Both the position numbers and the translations under genes were made by a program. From positions 1 through 20,966 of IMG/VR virus record IMGVR_UViG_3300018423_000089: 20,966 bases of DNA; one strand, given 5' to 3'. The notes beneath the pieces are model-generated. The model saw nothing but the letters and a program-made list of their open reading frames with translations. It was not told the origin of the DNA and ran no database searches. Source of the DNA: a virus. Positions within the stretch are counted from its first letter, which is position 1. Each line of letters begins with the position of its first letter. This document shows, one piece after another, positions 12,927 to 18,493 of this stretch.

Positions 12927-13661
12927 ATGGCAATAAGATTTGATTTAATAACAGAGATTAACGATACAGACTTCAACCGAATGTTTGATGATTGTATTGA
13001 TAACTTAAATAATGGAAGCTATCCTTGGGAAGGCACACCTGTCGCTGATGGTGACAATGAAGCAAAGCGTGAATATATTCGTACACAATTTCAATCTCAT
13101 TTAAATTCAGCTGATGCAGGCGGAGTTGTTTTTGTATGTTCAGAAGATGGTTATGCATTAACAATGTCTTCAGGATTTGTAGAAGGTACTCACTTCGTTG
13201 GAACAATGATATTAATTGGTCGCAACCAAGCAGGAAGTAAATCATATATGTATGCTGATGAATATCATGTAGCAAGAGAAGCATTTTGGGACGAAGTAAA
13301 TTACCTAACTTGGGATTTTCAAACACTAGGACCAGGTACTGCATTCTTCGACCATATAGCAACTGTTTATAATGATACAGTAGAAAATAATCCAGAATGG
13401 ATTCGGAATGCTCGATTCGCACGCGATAAAGAAGGAGATATGCGAGGTGAAATTGTTGCCTCTGAAGCAAACACATCTATCATTCCTGCTCATTTAGTGC
13501 AAGAAAATCAGCTCGGTAATTCTTCACTTAAATTAACAACATCAACACTAATACCTGGTGAGGAAGGAGTTGATGGAGAATTTGAACCTGAAGACGACCC
13601 AGAAAGATTACAATGGTTAGAGGGTACTCACCCAGACCAACAACCCCCTGAAGAGGAATAA
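12927..13661 (+). CDS. Hypothetical 244-residue protein in late block
   Basis: A soluble protein with an acidic, Pro-rich C-terminal tail (EPEDDPERLQWLEGTHPDQQPPEEE). The N-terminal part, helices followed by GGVVFVCSEDGYALTMSSGF and THFVGTMILIGRN strands, resembles the order of elements in a GNAT-like fold. I see no convincing acetyl-CoA loop, so I leave it unassigned. It follows the fibre-like gene by 15 nt with an AGGAT ribosome binding site, so it is probably a virion component or a fibre partner. Confidence 0.65.
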   Translation: MAIRFDLITEINDTDFNRMFDDCIDNLNNGSYPWEGTPVADGDNEAKREYIRTQFQSHLNSADAGGVVFVCSEDGYALTMSSGFVEGTHFVGTMILIGRNQAGSKSYMYADEYHVAREAFWDEVNYLTWDFQTLGPGTAFFDHIATVYNDTVENNPEWIRNARFARDKEGDMRGEIVASEANTSIIPAHLVQENQLGNSSLKLTTSTLIPGEEGVDGEFEPEDDPERLQWLEGTHPDQQPPEEE

Positions 13662-13664
13662 ATT

Positions 13665-13928
13665 ATGAATTATAAAGGACACAACGTTGAGGTATTAACA
13701 CCTCTTAAGAAAAAGATTATTGATGAAGCAACTAAACCGTTTGGGCCATTGAATGATGGGCCTTTCAAAACATCTTTAGATAAAATGGAAGGTGTATTTA
13801 GAAAAGAAGTTGTTTCTTATAAAGTTAAAGATGGTTACTTATATAAAGAAACCGCTATTAGAGATTTTTCCGATGGTGATTATCATGACACCGTCAAAAT
13901 AGAAACTCTACATTCAGTAGAGAAATAA
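13665..13928 (+). CDS. Hypothetical 87-residue protein
   Basis: Starts 3 nt after the previous stop. MNYKGHNVEVLTPLKKKI leads into a PFGPLNDGPFKTSLDKMEG loop and a beta-rich C-terminal half (FRKEVVSYKVKDGYLYKETAIRDFSDGDYHDTVKIETL). I recall similar small 'KxVVSYKxxDGxLxKET..R.Y.DGDY.D' proteins in marine T4-like phages, without known function. Last gene before a strong bidirectional terminator. Confidence 0.68.
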   Translation: MNYKGHNVEVLTPLKKKIIDEATKPFGPLNDGPFKTSLDKMEGVFRKEVVSYKVKDGYLYKETAIRDFSDGDYHDTVKIETLHSVEK

Positions 13929-13932
13929 TAAA

Positions 13933-13951
13933 AAGGGGCATTGCGCCCCTT
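13933..13951. terminator. Bidirectional hairpin terminator between convergent late units
   Basis: AAGGGGC (13933-13939) pairs with GCCCCTT (13945-13951) around a 5 nt loop. An A-run precedes and T-rich sequence follows, so it can serve both the rightward 12327-13928 unit and the leftward 13955-16053 operon. Confidence 0.8.
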
Positions 13952-13954
13952 CCT

Positions 13955-14278
13955 TTACTTTTTAGTCCAAGCTTGCGCACCAAAGAATGCAGCAACAATA
14001 CCAGCAACAGCAATAAAATATACTCCTGCCATATCGCCCAAGATATCAGCTGCCTTTTCATAACCGACCACATTGGATCCGATTACTAAAACAGGATATG
14101 CTAACATTCCATACAATGAGAACCATGCCATCTTACGTTGTGCATCTCTCATAGCATCCTGGTCTTCGAGTTCTTTTCTCTTAAACTCTAAATACATTGC
14201 CTCTTCAGCTTTGGAAACTTTACCGTCTCCGTTTGTATCAGCAGGATGATGTCCGCTTGATTTTAATTCTTCTTCCAT
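13955..14278 (-). CDS. Membrane protein with EF-hand calcium-binding loop, 107 aa
   Basis: The N-terminal soluble part contains a perfect 12-residue EF-hand loop, D14-x-N16-x-D18-G19-x-V21-S22-x-x-E25 (DTNGDGKVSKAE). A charged helix (KRKELEDQDAMRDAQRK) follows, then two hydrophobic helices (about 52-68 and 83-103). It is the last cistron of the late leftward operon and its ATG overlaps the stop of the 54-aa gene. Ca2+ is abundant in seawater and the periplasm. A calcium-sensing membrane role, for example in lysis or entry, is a guess. Only one EF loop is present, so pairing would need dimerisation. Confidence 0.72.
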   Translation of the reverse strand: MEEELKSSGHHPADTNGDGKVSKAEEAMYLEFKRKELEDQDAMRDAQRKMAWFSLYGMLAYPVLVIGSNVVGYEKAADILGDMAGVYFIAVAGIVAAFFGAQAWTKK

Positions 14279-14442
14279 TATTTTTCGCCTTTAAGTAAGG
14301 TATATACTCCCCAACCTAGACCAACCCAAGCTGCAAGTTTTACAATACCGCCGAATAAAATTATAGATCCGCATATTGCGATTAGTACACCACCGTCTAA
14401 TGAAGTTCTTTCGACTAATCTATCTTTAATAAAATCTAACAT
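14278..14442 (-). CDS. 54-residue small membrane protein
   Basis: A reverse-strand ORF MLDFIKDRLVERTSLDGGVL... to GVYTLLKGEK, 54 aa, with GGAG 7 nt before the ATG. An amphipathic N-terminal helix is followed by a Gly-rich hydrophobic region (about 18-50) long enough for one long or two short helices. The TAA overlaps the next ATG. The N-terminal helix plus Gly-rich hydrophobic segment resembles small holin or pinholin peptides. This is suggestive only. Confidence 0.68.
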   Translation of the reverse strand: MLDFIKDRLVERTSLDGGVLIAICGSIILFGGIVKLAAWVGLGWGVYTLLKGEK

Positions 14443-14461
14443 ATTTTTCTCCTTTTTTGTT

Positions 14462-14623
14462 TTACACTATATAATCTATACGAGACTTCCGAGCGGTATG
14501 TTTCTTACCGTCTTTAGTTACGTAAGGTTTAGTGATACCTTTACTTCCTTCCTTAATGAATAGCAAGCTTGCCATACAGTAGGTCACTGAAGTTAGCATA
14601 ATTGCTAATAATATAAATTCCAT
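14462..14623 (-). CDS. 53-residue small protein with N-terminal TM
   Basis: A reverse-strand ORF MEFILLAIMLTSVTYCMASL..., 53 aa, starting 1 nt after the hesB-like stop. A hydrophobic N-terminal segment (2-23) is followed by a basic tail (KEGSKGITKPYVTKDGKKHTARKSR). It could be a signal-anchor or an uncleaved membrane peptide. There is no lipobox. Operon position and spacing support it; function unknown. Confidence 0.62.
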   Translation of the reverse strand: MEFILLAIMLTSVTYCMASLLFIKEGSKGITKPYVTKDGKKHTARKSRIDYIV

Positions 14624-14624
14624 T

Positions 14625-14939
14625 TTAAAATCCTATTGATTCTCCGCAACCGCAAGAAGCGGTTTCATTTGGATTGATAATTCTAAATGATTCATTCAAT
14701 CCTTCCTTTACCCAGTCCAACTTTGCATCTTTAAAATACGGTTCGGACAATTTATCCATGACTATTTTAAACTTTCCGTAATCAGTTACAGTATCATCGT
14801 TACTAATTTCACGAGCATATTCAATAATATACTCAAAGCCAACACACCCACCAGCAGTGACACCCAACCTAATATAGCTAGGTTGCGATCCTGCCGTTCT
14901 TTCAATCGCTTTAGATATTGCTGCATCGGTTAGTTCCAT
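14625..14939 (-). CDS. HesB/IscA/ErpA-type Fe-S cluster carrier
   Basis: A 104-residue A-type carrier with the three conserved cysteines: C32 in the LGVTAGGCVGFEY motif, and C96 and C98 in the C-terminal CGCGES motif. The SFRIINPN segment before them is typical (SF.v.NPn...CGCG). The family scaffolds or delivers [2Fe-2S]/[4Fe-4S] clusters to target proteins, with cytoplasmic location. Homologues are a known auxiliary metabolic gene of marine T4-like phages. The gene overlaps the stop of the upstream cistron by ATG. Expression would be late, from the promoter at 16094. Confidence 0.9.
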   Translation of the reverse strand: MELTDAAISKAIERTAGSQPSYIRLGVTAGGCVGFEYIIEYAREISNDDTVTDYGKFKIVMDKLSEPYFKDAKLDWVKEGLNESFRIINPNETASCGCGESIGF

Positions 14940-15307
14940 TACTTTTTCTTTTCAAGATTATCTAATCTTTTGTTGATATCATCAATCAACGATTTAAGCT
15001 CAGCTGTTCCACCAGGAGCAACAGGAGGATGTGAATCTCCTTCAAGCATTTCTATTCTATCTTCAAGCTCATCAATTTTTCCAGTAATACGAGGATACTT
15101 TTTTCTCCAAGCATCAGGGTCATTTTGTAACCAAGTCCAACCCCAACGAATTACAAGATATTCTAAAATACCGTCAAATTTTGCTACAGCCCAAGTTGCC
15201 ATTCTCGTATCTTTAAACCAAAACAAGAATCCTGCGCCTGCGATTGAACCAAGGATTGCTGTATAAATCCATAAGGTATCTGATAATAACCTCTCTAAAA
15301 TGTCCAT
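14939..15307 (-). CDS. TM plus coiled-coil protein, 122 aa
   Basis: The N-terminal membrane helix LWIYTAILGSIAGAGFLFWF (about 12-31) is followed by a Trp-rich amphipathic part (WAVAKFDGILEYLVIRWGWTWLQ). Two heptad-type stretches (KIDELEDRIEMLEG, ELKSLIDDINKRLDNLEKKK) flank a Pro/Gly-rich linker. The design, a membrane anchor with a periplasmic or cytoplasmic coiled coil, is reminiscent of spanin-like or holin-associated proteins, and the lipase gene is immediately upstream. No specific family is recognised. Starts on the TAATG junction with the lipase gene. Confidence 0.68.
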   Translation of the reverse strand: MDILERLLSDTLWIYTAILGSIAGAGFLFWFKDTRMATWAVAKFDGILEYLVIRWGWTWLQNDPDAWRKKYPRITGKIDELEDRIEMLEGDSHPPVAPGGTAELKSLIDDINKRLDNLEKKK

Positions 15308-16053
15308 TAGTTGTCCTTAGTATATTTTGTGTAGTTATCCATTGAGTGGTCTGCAAGGCCGTCAAAAGGCTTTAGATTAATCCACGAAGTCACAATACCT
15401 CTTAGTTTATCTTTCAACTTTCTCCACCAAGCAAGGTTCTTGATAATACCGTTATAGTTAAAATACATAACTGTACCGTGATGACGGTAACCCATAACCC
15501 AAGGTGGTATAACTGTAACTAAATCATTGTTATTAACAAAGCGATAATGTTCAACACTTGACATGTTCTTTACAAACTCGGCATTACCAACTCTTGGTGA
15601 TCCAAATGTATATAGAACAGGTTTGTGTACTTTTAATCTTGAAGCAGCAATTGTTGCCATTGCTCCACCTAATGAATGTCCACAAATTGAAATCTTTTTA
15701 TCTGAATGTTTTCCAAATTCTTTCATAACGTCTTCCCAGATATCATCAATTTCATTTTGGAAACCATTATGTACCCAACCACCAACTTGAGCCTTATCAG
15801 GCCAAATATTTAAATCTGCTTTAAGGTCGTTGAGTTCTGTAGGTTCAGTACCACGGCAACATAGAACGAATTCTTCTTTATTCCAAACACAATGAGCTTG
15901 TGCGCCGTCTTTATCAATAAATTTATGACCGGTATAACCTAATGCTTTGAATAATGGTTTGGCTTCCTTACCATCTTCATATGCAATTTTTGCCATTTCT
16001 GCTTTTTTAATGGCTTCACTTTTTACATCATCAAATTGTACTTTATTTTTCAT
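15307..16053 (-). CDS. Class 3 lipase (alpha/beta hydrolase)
   Basis: A 248-residue Lipase_3-type protein from ATG 16053, which has GGGAG 7 nt upstream. An upstream TTG at 16092 would lie at the late promoter itself and is rejected. The nucleophile elbow is GHSLGG (125-130, Ser127). The following GSPRVGN is diagnostic of the family. Asp177 in FVNNNDLVTVIPP is the expected acid and His236 in DHSMDNY the expected base. No signal peptide is seen, so export would need help (for example a holin), or action is cytoplasmic. It hydrolyses acyl esters; membrane lipid degradation at lysis is a reasonable inference. First gene of the late leftward operon. Confidence 0.88.
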   Translation of the reverse strand: MKNKVQFDDVKSEAIKKAEMAKIAYEDGKEAKPLFKALGYTGHKFIDKDGAQAHCVWNKEEFVLCCRGTEPTELNDLKADLNIWPDKAQVGGWVHNGFQNEIDDIWEDVMKEFGKHSDKKISICGHSLGGAMATIAASRLKVHKPVLYTFGSPRVGNAEFVKNMSSVEHYRFVNNNDLVTVIPPWVMGYRHHGTVMYFNYNGIIKNLAWWRKLKDKLRGIVTSWINLKPFDGLADHSMDNYTKYTKDN

Positions 16054-16093
16054 AAGTTCTCCCATTGAGATATATACAATTGAGTTCAGCAAT

Positions 16094-16101
16094 TATTTAT
16101 A
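16094..16101 (-). promoter_or_regulatory. Late promoter of the lipase operon
   Basis: The minus strand reads TATAAATA at 16101-16094, an exact late box. The expected start near 16088 is upstream of the chosen ATG 16053. It shares four base pairs with the plus-strand late box, forming the 12 bp palindrome TATTTATAAATA. Confidence 0.75.
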
Positions 16102-16105
16102 AATA
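16098..16105 (+). promoter_or_regulatory. Late promoter of the heme oxygenase-bilin reductase unit
   Basis: An exact TATAAATA on the plus strand, 39 nt before the heme oxygenase ATG. The expected start is near 16111, with a GAGGAAA ribosome binding site before 16145. It overlaps the opposite-strand box, so one site can load polymerase in either direction. Confidence 0.75.
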
Positions 16106-16144
16106 CTTTCATATACAAAATGAATTAAATCATGAGGAAACGAA

Positions 16145-16765
16145 ATGGCAAACAATTTAAAAGAACTAACAAGGCAACACCACGATAACGCAGAAAGAAC
16201 TGAATTTGCCGATATGTTACTTTCTGGGAATATCAGTCCTAAACTTTACCAAGAATATTTACACGCTCAATTACAAAATTATATGGTATTGGAATCAGCG
16301 GTTGAAGTACCGATGGAATTAGAACCTATCTTTAGGTCAACTTTAATTGAAGAAGATTTATCAGAATTACAATCCACTTACGATTTAGAAGAAGTTGAAG
16401 AAAACTTTGAATCCGTTATAGAATATAATAAACATATTCATAAACTTCTCGAAGATGGTGATAACGAAGCATTACTTGCTCATTTGTATGTAAGACACTT
16501 TGGAGATGCTCACGGTGGTCAAATCATTAAAAGAAATGTTCCTGGTGCAGGTCTTATGTATGAATTTGAAAACAGGGCAGAGTTGATTAAACAAGTAAGA
16601 GAATTATTACATGATGGAATGGCTGACGAAGCAATGATATGTTTTGAATATGCAGAAAGGTTATTCCATGAGCTCATGGAAAACTATCGAAACAACGCAG
16701 AAGATTACGAACCAGAAAATTATGCGATGGCAAGACAGATGGGCGGTTGGGAAGATAATGAATAA
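16145..16765 (+). CDS. ho1: Biliverdin-producing heme oxygenase
   Basis: A 206-residue, mostly helical protein of the HO-1 family, which opens heme to biliverdin IX-alpha, CO and Fe2+ using reduced ferredoxin. The proximal heme ligand is expected to be His13 in QHHDNAE (family H-x-x-A-E). The distal helix motif appears as YVRHFGDAHGGQIIKR (115-130), equivalent to Y.RYLGDLSGGQ.L; the Gly124-Gly125 pair and Asp121 are kept, while the usual Ser is His123. The length is slightly below cellular enzymes (~240 aa), as in cyanophage ho1. It is coupled to the bilin reductase gene (8 nt overlap), which consumes biliverdin. This gene order is the two-step bilin pathway. Confidence 0.88.
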   Translation: MANNLKELTRQHHDNAERTEFADMLLSGNISPKLYQEYLHAQLQNYMVLESAVEVPMELEPIFRSTLIEEDLSELQSTYDLEEVEENFESVIEYNKHIHKLLEDGDNEALLAHLYVRHFGDAHGGQIIKRNVPGAGLMYEFENRAELIKQVRELLHDGMADEAMICFEYAERLFHELMENYRNNAEDYEPENYAMARQMGGWEDNE

Positions 16766-17453
16766 AATTGAAAGTCCTCTCTTTGATAGATTGAGAAATT
16801 TATCAGAGGAAATCTGTAATGTGTTTGATTCCTATATGGAACGTTATGATAATCCTAAACACACAGCAGACTTAAACGGTTGGGAAGATCACTTTTGGTC
16901 AAACGACATTATTCGCAAATGTCATTTAAAAACAATTGAACCCGTAGGTAAAAACAAATTATGGTTAATGCATATTAATGTGTTTCCTGAGTTTGATGTT
17001 GACCTTCCTATCTTCGGTTTAGATATTGTTGCTAATCCTAAAAAGATATCAGGTTGCTTTTGCGATTACTCTCCACTTCACGACCGAGGTCATGTATTCC
17101 TAGATAAGTTTAAATACGAAACCGAAGAACTAACTTGGACAAGAGCAAGAGAGATGCCTGACTGGGCAAAAGAAATCTTTTCTGAAAATATTGTAGGCGC
17201 AGGTTCAATAAGAGAAGGATTAGAAACAGACCAACTTTGTCAGATGGCTTTGAACCTAGTTACTTTTTATTGTTCAGAGATGGGAAATCCTGTTCATCAG
17301 AAATTAGATTGTCTGAATACAAAAGAAGCACAGAACAAATATTGTCGTAATCAGAAAATGAATAAGATGCTTCATTCTTCAATACTCGCAATGGGTGTAC
17401 CTGAAGAACGCAAAAATCAATATGTAGAGAATGTTTTATTTGAAGAAGTATAG
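16758..17453 (+). CDS. pcyX: Ferredoxin-dependent bilin reductase (PcyX/PebS/PcyA family)
   Basis: A 231-residue FDBR from ATG 16758, which overlaps the last 8 nt of the heme oxygenase gene; the frame extends upstream to 16644 only inside that gene. The diagnostic core is FPEFDVDLPIFGLDIVANPKKISGCFCDYSPLHD (about 76-109), matching FDBR PEFDLPIFG.D.V.......DLSP. Asp103 of CDYSP aligns with the catalytic Asp105 of PcyA/PebS. FDBRs reduce biliverdin to phycobilins with ferredoxin electrons. Of the phage enzymes, PebS makes phycoerythrobilin in cyanophages. PcyX is a PcyA-like four-electron enzyme reported from metagenomic phages assigned to alphaproteobacterial hosts. The absence of cyanobacterial genes in the window favours PcyX, but family placement needs a tree. 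No chromophore-binding protein is seen nearby. Confidence 0.85.
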   Translation: MNKIESPLFDRLRNLSEEICNVFDSYMERYDNPKHTADLNGWEDHFWSNDIIRKCHLKTIEPVGKNKLWLMHINVFPEFDVDLPIFGLDIVANPKKISGCFCDYSPLHDRGHVFLDKFKYETEELTWTRAREMPDWAKEIFSENIVGAGSIREGLETDQLCQMALNLVTFYCSEMGNPVHQKLDCLNTKEAQNKYCRNQKMNKMLHSSILAMGVPEERKNQYVENVLFEEV

Positions 17454-17475
17454 ACACTTTTGGTGTTATACTTTT
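17446..17475 (+). terminator. Weak hairpin terminator after the bilin unit
   Basis: AAGTATA (17446-17452) pairs with TATACTT (17467-17473) and ACAC (17454-17457) with GTGT (17463-17466), with G17453 bulged. A short TTTT follows at 17472-17475. The stop codon of the reductase gene is inside the 5' arm. The U-tract is short, so termination may be partial. Confidence 0.5.
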
Positions 17476-17565
17476 GTCAAAGAATAAATCTCATGAATGG
17501 TCATAATAGTGAAAGTTTAACAAAACCTTAACACAATTTTTCACAACCCTGTTATATATAGTAGC

Positions 17566-17580
17566 GTTACCTTTGGTAAC
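17566..17580. promoter_or_regulatory. Palindrome in the control region of the exported-peptide cassette
   Basis: GTTACC-TTT-GGTAAC is a perfect 6 bp inverted repeat, located between two weak promoter candidates. One is TTAACA (17528) with TATATA or TTATAT near 17552-17558. The other is TTTGGT (17572) with TATAAT (17595-17600) at 17 bp. A repressor-binding operator or an mRNA hairpin are both possible. The rest of 17458-17624 holds no gene, and none of the phage-type perfect promoters is present. Confidence 0.4.
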
Positions 17581-17624
17581 ACTTAACCCTAATTTATAAT
17601 TTCACACAGGAGTGAAAAAAAGAA

Positions 17625-17858
17625 ATGAAGAACTTAGTAATTGCCCTCTGTCTTGCGGCCTCAGGAATTGCCACCCAAGCAGTTGCTGATGGAAAAGATT
17701 ATGTTGCACGTTTGAATGACGATGGTCTATATTGTGCTCGAGTAGAAATCCAAGGTATCAATGGTTTAACCACGCGCAAGACTCGCTGCCGTACCTTAGA
17801 AGGTTGGGAAAAAGCTGGCTACTTAGTTGGTCAAAAAGAGGTTAACGAGGTACAATAA
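17625..17858 (+). CDS. Exported two-cysteine small protein
   Basis: A 77-residue protein with a clear Sec signal peptide: MKNLV, hydrophobic IALCLAASGIATQA, and a cleavage-like AVA-D at about 19-22. The mature ~56 residues contain YCARVEIQGINGLTTRKTRCRTLEGWEKAGY, with two Cys (likely a disulfide) in a C-x(n)-G-x-x-x-x-x-R/K-x-x-C-x-T-x-x-x-W pattern. The same pattern occurs in small periplasmic proteins of proteobacteria (general recollection). The base composition appears visibly richer in G+C than neighbouring genes. It has its own control region and is followed by a second small gene and a terminator, so it looks like an acquired moron. AGGAG lies upstream. Confidence 0.75.
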   Translation: MKNLVIALCLAASGIATQAVADGKDYVARLNDDGLYCARVEIQGINGLTTRKTRCRTLEGWEKAGYLVGQKEVNEVQ

Positions 17859-17859
17859 A

Positions 17860-18078
17860 ATGATTAAGACAGTCCGAAATTGGACCCTTGCTGTTTTATT
17901 TTTTGGAGCTTGTATTACTGGATTCTTAGCACCAATTATTTGGCCTCATTTATACATGCCCTTTCAATCACCAATCTATGGTATCCCTCTCGTTCAACAT
18001 CACGTTGAACTTTGTGACAGACAATCGCTCAGTGTCATCAACTTTTGCGAGCCGCTCGACCCCCTTAGAGTGGCTTAA
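17860..18078 (+). CDS. Small one-TM protein of the moron cassette
   Basis: ATG 17860 follows the previous stop by 1 nt, with AACGAGG upstream; a TTG at 17827 in the same frame is less likely. The 72-residue product has an N-terminal membrane helix NWTLAVLFFGACITGFLAPIIW (about 7-28). A Pro-rich periplasmic-looking region follows, with two cysteines near the end (VELCDRQSLSVINFCEPLDP). Together with the exported peptide it may act at the host envelope, for example in exclusion of other phages. That is inference from topology only. Confidence 0.65.
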   Translation: MIKTVRNWTLAVLFFGACITGFLAPIIWPHLYMPFQSPIYGIPLVQHHVELCDRQSLSVINFCEPLDPLRVA

Positions 18079-18086
18079 TAAATAGA

Positions 18087-18115
18087 TTGACATCTAAGTA
18101 AAACTTTGTTATAAT
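18087..18115 (+). promoter_or_regulatory. Consensus early promoter running into a hairpin
   Basis: TTGACA at 18087-18092, 17 bp spacer, TATAAT at 18110-18115, both perfect. The expected start (~18121-18123) falls inside the 5' arm of the hairpin at 18116-18153. Most transcripts would thus be a short hairpin RNA unless polymerase reads through toward gp33. Confidence 0.85.
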
Positions 18116-18153
18116 AGACTTGTCCGGTTGAAATACTTCAGCTGGGCAGGTTT
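18116..18153 (+). terminator. Strong 14-17 bp hairpin with U-rich tail
   Basis: CTTGTCCGGTTGAA (18119-18132) pairs without mismatch, counting G-U pairs, with TTCAGCTGGGCAGG (18137-18150) around loop ATAC. AGA (18116-18118) can extend the stem with TTT (18151-18153), and TTTATTATA follows. It can end transcripts of the moron cassette (stop at 18078). It also sits directly on the start of the 18087 promoter, so it may instead be an attenuator or a tiny RNA. Confidence 0.72.
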
Positions 18154-18177
18154 ATTATACATTTCAAAAAATAACTA

Positions 18178-18206
18178 TTGACATACGCAGTTAACTAGTA
18201 TATAAT
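18178..18206 (+). promoter_or_regulatory. Consensus early promoter of the gp33-gp59 unit
   Basis: TTGACA at 18178-18183, 17 bp spacer, TATAAT at 18201-18206, preceded by AACTA. The expected start (~18213) is 5 nt before ATG 18218. That makes the longer gp33 start nearly leaderless on this transcript and favours ATG 18251. Confidence 0.88.
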
Positions 18207-18217
18207 ATAAGGTATAC

Positions 18218-18493
18218 ATGACAAAAAAGAATTCAAAGGAAAAAACTGATATGTCCGTTGTAGCTCTAACACCCGATAAAATCCATCACGAAATAAGCAA
18301 ACATATTTCAAAAGGAGTTCCATATATTGACGCCTTAGTCGACTTCTCCGAGAAGAATGGAATTGAAATAGAAACAATTGCTCAAATCGTAAAGAAGAGT
18401 TCTATCTTGAAAGAAAAGATTCGGACTGAGGCAGTTACTTTAAAGATGGTGAAGAAGGAAGATGAACAAGATATCACAGACTTTAGCGAGTGA
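18218..18493 (+). CDS. 33: Late transcription co-activator (gp33-like)
   Basis: A 91-residue protein, or 80 residues from ATG 18251, which has AAAGGA about 10 nt upstream and fits the promoter at 18178 better. T4 gp33 bridges the beta-flap of RNA polymerase and the gp45 clamp so that gp55-polymerase initiates at TATAAATA boxes. Similarity to T4 gp33 is modest but ordered: G.PYIDALVDFSEKNGIEIETIAQIV..SSILKEKIRTEA parallels T4 MSYLEATTAFLEENSIPETQFAKFI..GIIEKIQSEA. The C-terminal EDEQDITDFSE parallels the hydrophobic/acidic clamp-binding tail. Gene order 33-59-32 is as in T4. Overlaps gp59 by 32 nt. Confidence 0.85.
   Translation: MTKKNSKEKTDMSVVALTPDKIHHEISKHISKGVPYIDALVDFSEKNGIEIETIAQIVKKSSILKEKIRTEAVTLKMVKKEDEQDITDFSE

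Noticed and set aside
12973-13476. 167-codon frame on the minus strand opposite the 244-aa gene
   Set aside because: Composition (His/Leu/Gln-rich, low complexity) is typical of an antisense shadow. The plus-strand gene has the RBS and operon position.
16054-16092. TTG 16092 or ATG 16065 as the lipase start
   Set aside because: TTG 16092 is upstream of or at the predicted late RNA start, and ATG 16053 has a far better ribosome binding site (GGGAG at 7 nt).
18077-18084. AATAAATA as a late promoter for gp33-59-32
   Set aside because: It overlaps the -35 of a perfect early promoter, has the weaker variant box, and would also run into the hairpin at 18116. Not counted.
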